Of a DNA stretch of 7,246 nucleotides, positions 6,004 to 7,246 are shown one piece after another. The notes under the pieces are model-generated. The model did no database searches and was not told the origin of the DNA. It saw only the letters and a list, made by a program, of their open reading frames with translations. A program made the translations under genes and the position numbers. Source of the stretch: Bacteroidales bacterium (GTDB taxonomy: Bacteria; Bacteroidota; Bacteroidia; Bacteroidales; ML635J-15); the NCBI GenBank assembly GCA_028696755.1, contig JAQVGK010000172.1:1-7246 (forward strand), given 5' to 3'. Positions within the stretch are counted from its first letter, which is position 1. Each line of letters starts with the position of its first letter.

Positions 6004-6240
6004 ACGAAGCGACGCGGGAGGGCCTCGAAGAACCGCCGGGTGGCCACTGAGCGACGCCGAAGTGCCAGCTCCGGCCTTGTGAAATCTGAAATGATTAGAA
6101 CTGTTGCAATGAGGTTTATCCCGCCTTGCTTACAGTTCTATCATTTCAGATGAGCGGGGGGAACGGCGAAGCCCTCACGAGCAAAGCGAGTAACGATCGG
6201 TTCTTCTTGATTTTTTTGTAACTTTTTTTATCAAGAAAAA
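6004..6240. repeat. GC-rich palindromic repeat element, probably dispersed
   Basis: Base composition jumps here: 6004-6076 is just over 70 % G+C inside AT-rich DNA. At the centre, 6084-6104 and 6132-6151 form a 20-bp inverted repeat with a single unpaired base and a 27-nt loop. Additional complementary pieces flank it: GAGGGC (6018-6023) with GCCCTC (6171-6176), GAAGAACCG (6027-6035) with CGGTTCTTC (6198-6206), and CGCCG (6055-6059) with CGGCG (6164-6168). AGCGACGC is directly repeated at 6008-6015 and 6050-6057. The right end is the T-rich hairpin at 6204-6237. There is no coding capacity worth the name. The form suggests a non-autonomous palindromic repeat (REP/BIME- or MITE-like) or a structured RNA. 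A structured non-coding RNA is less likely without a clear promoter. Exact borders are uncertain. Confidence 0.6.
6204..6237 (+). terminator. Possible hairpin/T-rich terminator at the end of the palindromic element
   Basis: TTCTTGAT (6204-6211) pairs with ATCAAGAA (6230-6237), an 8-bp stem around an 18-nt loop that is almost all T on the plus strand. Because the T-run is in the loop rather than after the stem, termination is uncertain. It may simply be the terminal structure of the repeat element. Confidence 0.3.
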
Positions 6241-6381
6241 AAGTTTAGATAAATTTAGCTCTCATAATATTATTAAGAAAACATGGGTATTATGAAATTT
6301 ATATTGTTCAGAGAAAATAAATTCACAAGACAACAATAAAAACAAAATAAGCTCCGTTATAATGAAAACTAAAATTTACGG
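6241..6381. other. AT-rich leader of the 58-aa gene
   Basis: This stretch is AT-rich with no gene on either strand. No exact TAnnTTTG box was found, so the promoter of the following small gene is not identified. Confidence 0.4.
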
Positions 6382-6558
6382 ATGCCTATGACAGACAACT
6401 ACACTTATTTTTACATTTTAAACTCAACATCACCTGAAAAGACCGAAGAGATTTTAATAGATTTTAAGGCACTCGACGAATTTGACAGGCTTTTGCAAGA
6501 GTTACCAGAATTCTCACCAGAGGATTCAGTTTTAGAAAAAATTTACAAGTTTATTTAA
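6382..6558 (+). CDS. Small acidic hypothetical protein, 58 aa
   Basis: This short reading frame encodes 58 residues from the ATG at 6382, or 56 from the in-frame ATG two codons later at 6388. An in-frame stop at 6370-6372 limits any extension. The product is soluble and acidic, with no signal or membrane segment. It begins with an aromatic beta-like run (NYTYFYILN), followed by a helix-like EKTEEILIDFKALDEF and a second amphipathic part ending in DSVLEKIYKFI. The pattern of a short strand and two amphipathic helices looks like a real folded mini-protein rather than a random frame. A strong intrinsic terminator starts 20 nt after the stop. Codon use resembles that of its neighbours. I do not recognise the family; it could be a regulator, an antitoxin-like protein or a subunit, none of which is shown. 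Confidence 0.6.
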   Translation: MPMTDNYTYFYILNSTSPEKTEEILIDFKALDEFDRLLQELPEFSPEDSVLEKIYKFI

Positions 6559-6578
6559 TGTTAAGCTTAGTGTGTCGG

Positions 6579-6608
6579 GAGGTTGCTGAAAAGTAGCCTC
6601 TCTTTTTT
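6579..6608 (+). terminator. Intrinsic terminator after the 58-aa gene
   Basis: GAGGTTGCT (6579-6587) pairs with AGTAGCCTC (6592-6600) through 9 bp, two of them G-U, around a GAAA tetraloop. TCTTTTTT follows at once. This is the clearest Rho-independent terminator in the window and it reads on the plus strand only. The T-run overlaps the stop codon of the converging minus-strand gene. Confidence 0.8.
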
Positions 6609-7246
6609 ACATCTCGTGCCTTCCTTCTTTAACACCTAGTTCTTTACTAAGAATCTTCTTTGATTTGCCATCAACGAGAATAATCAGATAATCGTGTTCT
6701 TTAATTACTATATCCGCTTCGGGATTTTTATACAGTTTGTAATGTCCGTCAATCTTACGGCTTAGTCCCATTAACACAGAGTTGTACTCTTTCTTTAAAA
6801 TAATGAAAGCATCGAAATATGTTTTGTTAATCAGCGGACTAGAATGGCTCATTTTAAACTCTACCAGATCGTGATCATCTTCGTCAACTGCCGACGACAT
6901 AATATCTTCTGTATAAAATGCTACATCAGGTTCGAAATTGTAACTGGCAACAAGTTTAGAAGCAACTTCGGTATTTGAAATCGAGAATGTAACACCTGCC
7001 GACTGAAAAGTGTCTTTTAACTCGCTGTTATTCAATGAAACAATGTAATTCAAATCTGGGAAAACACGTTTTACATTTAATAATCTAACCAATGTTTCAG
7101 AGTCATCCTTAAAGTTAATGAAGACACTCGCCGACTTTTTTAAGTTAAGTAATTCGTAATTGTCGATGTTGGAATAATCTGAGAAAAGAACAAAAACATT
7201 TTTGTCTCCAAACTTATTATAAATCAAATCAATATCATTTTTATTA
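6607..7246 (-). CDS. RCK/TrkA-domain protein of potassium transport, C-terminal part only
   Basis: The frame stays open to the window end, so the N-terminus is cut and 212 codons are visible. The first visible part matches the second half of an RCK (TrkA-N, NAD-binding) domain. A GD pair (7209-7204) is followed by the strand-helix pattern SASVFINFKDDSETLVRLL, then a YIVSLNNSE strand and SAGVTFSISNTEVASKLVAS, which resembles the AGAD-x-VI-x-P-x-x-x-x-A-x-x-L region. An acidic linker (DEDDHD) leads to a TrkA-C/RCK-C domain with SPLINKTYFDAFIILKKEYN and an ending DIVIKEHDYLIILVDGKSKK. Such domains gate K+ channels or Trk/Ktr uptake systems in response to nucleotides or ions. In Bacteroidota a two-helix K+ channel with a C-terminal RCK is the likely full form, but any upstream membrane part is outside the window. 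A TTG at 7227 is an internal codon, not the start. Confidence 0.75.
   Translation of the reverse strand, partial: NKNDIDLIYNKFGDKNVFVLFSDYSNIDNYELLNLKKSASVFINFKDDSETLVRLLNVKRVFPDLNYIVSLNNSELKDTFQSAGVTFSISNTEVASKLVASYNFEPDVAFYTEDIMSSAVDEDDHDLVEFKMSHSSPLINKTYFDAFIILKKEYNSVLMGLSRKIDGHYKLYKNPEADIVIKEHDYLIILVDGKSKKILSKELGVKEGRHEM

Noticed and set aside
5939..6082. 47-codon frame starting in AT-rich spacer and running into the GC-rich element
   Set aside because: Two thirds of the product comes from the palindromic repeat and the amino-acid composition changes abruptly at its border; it is most likely fortuitous.
6150..6221. 23-codon frame MSGGNGEALTSKASNDRFF... within the palindromic element
   Set aside because: It is too short and lies in the arm of a structured repeat; it is probably a repeat-derived spurious frame.

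Overview
The window looks like a chromosomal segment of a Bacteroidota bacterium, most plausibly of the Bacteroidales/Marinilabiliales kind. The DNA is AT-rich. Starts are preceded by A/T-rich leaders without clear Shine-Dalgarno sequences. Several genes have a TAnnTTTG box upstream, which is the Bacteroidota -7 promoter consensus. Two proteins carry lipobox signal peptides, and the FeoA/FeoB and alpha/beta-hydrolase proteins resemble Bacteroidota versions. No phage, integrase, transposase, tRNA, rRNA or CRISPR array was seen.

Layout: an AT-rich leader (1-170); a lipoprotein gene (171-644) convergent with an unrecognised 201-aa gene on the minus strand (684-1289); a very small lipoprotein gene (1468-1596) with a likely terminator; a non-coding stretch with a GC-rich island and a well-formed promoter (1812-1842); feoA and feoB overlapping by one base (1848-4192); a heptanucleotide repeat block (4207-4342); a secreted alpha/beta-hydrolase-fold protein (4483-5895); a GC-rich palindromic repeat element (about 6004-6240); a 58-aa acidic ORF (6382-6558) with a strong terminator; and the 3' part of a potassium-channel/TrkA-type RCK protein on the minus strand, cut by the window end.

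The central unit is feoA-feoB, a predicted ferrous-iron transporter. Its membrane part is intact, with GFGC, MSCSARLP and YFPC all present. The N-terminal G domain has lost every nucleotide-binding motif and switch I while staying in frame and alignable. The partner FeoA is also divergent in its C-terminal half. This is the most interesting point in the window: an apparently GTPase-dead Feo system.

The next gene downstream also appears to encode a pseudoenzyme. It is an otherwise well-conserved alpha/beta hydrolase whose nucleophile elbow reads GHIEGG instead of GHSEGG, one base away from the active form. The intergenic regions hold two repeat structures, a period-7 array and an imperfect palindrome, that look like dispersed Bacteroidota repeats. 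I cannot test copy number from this window.
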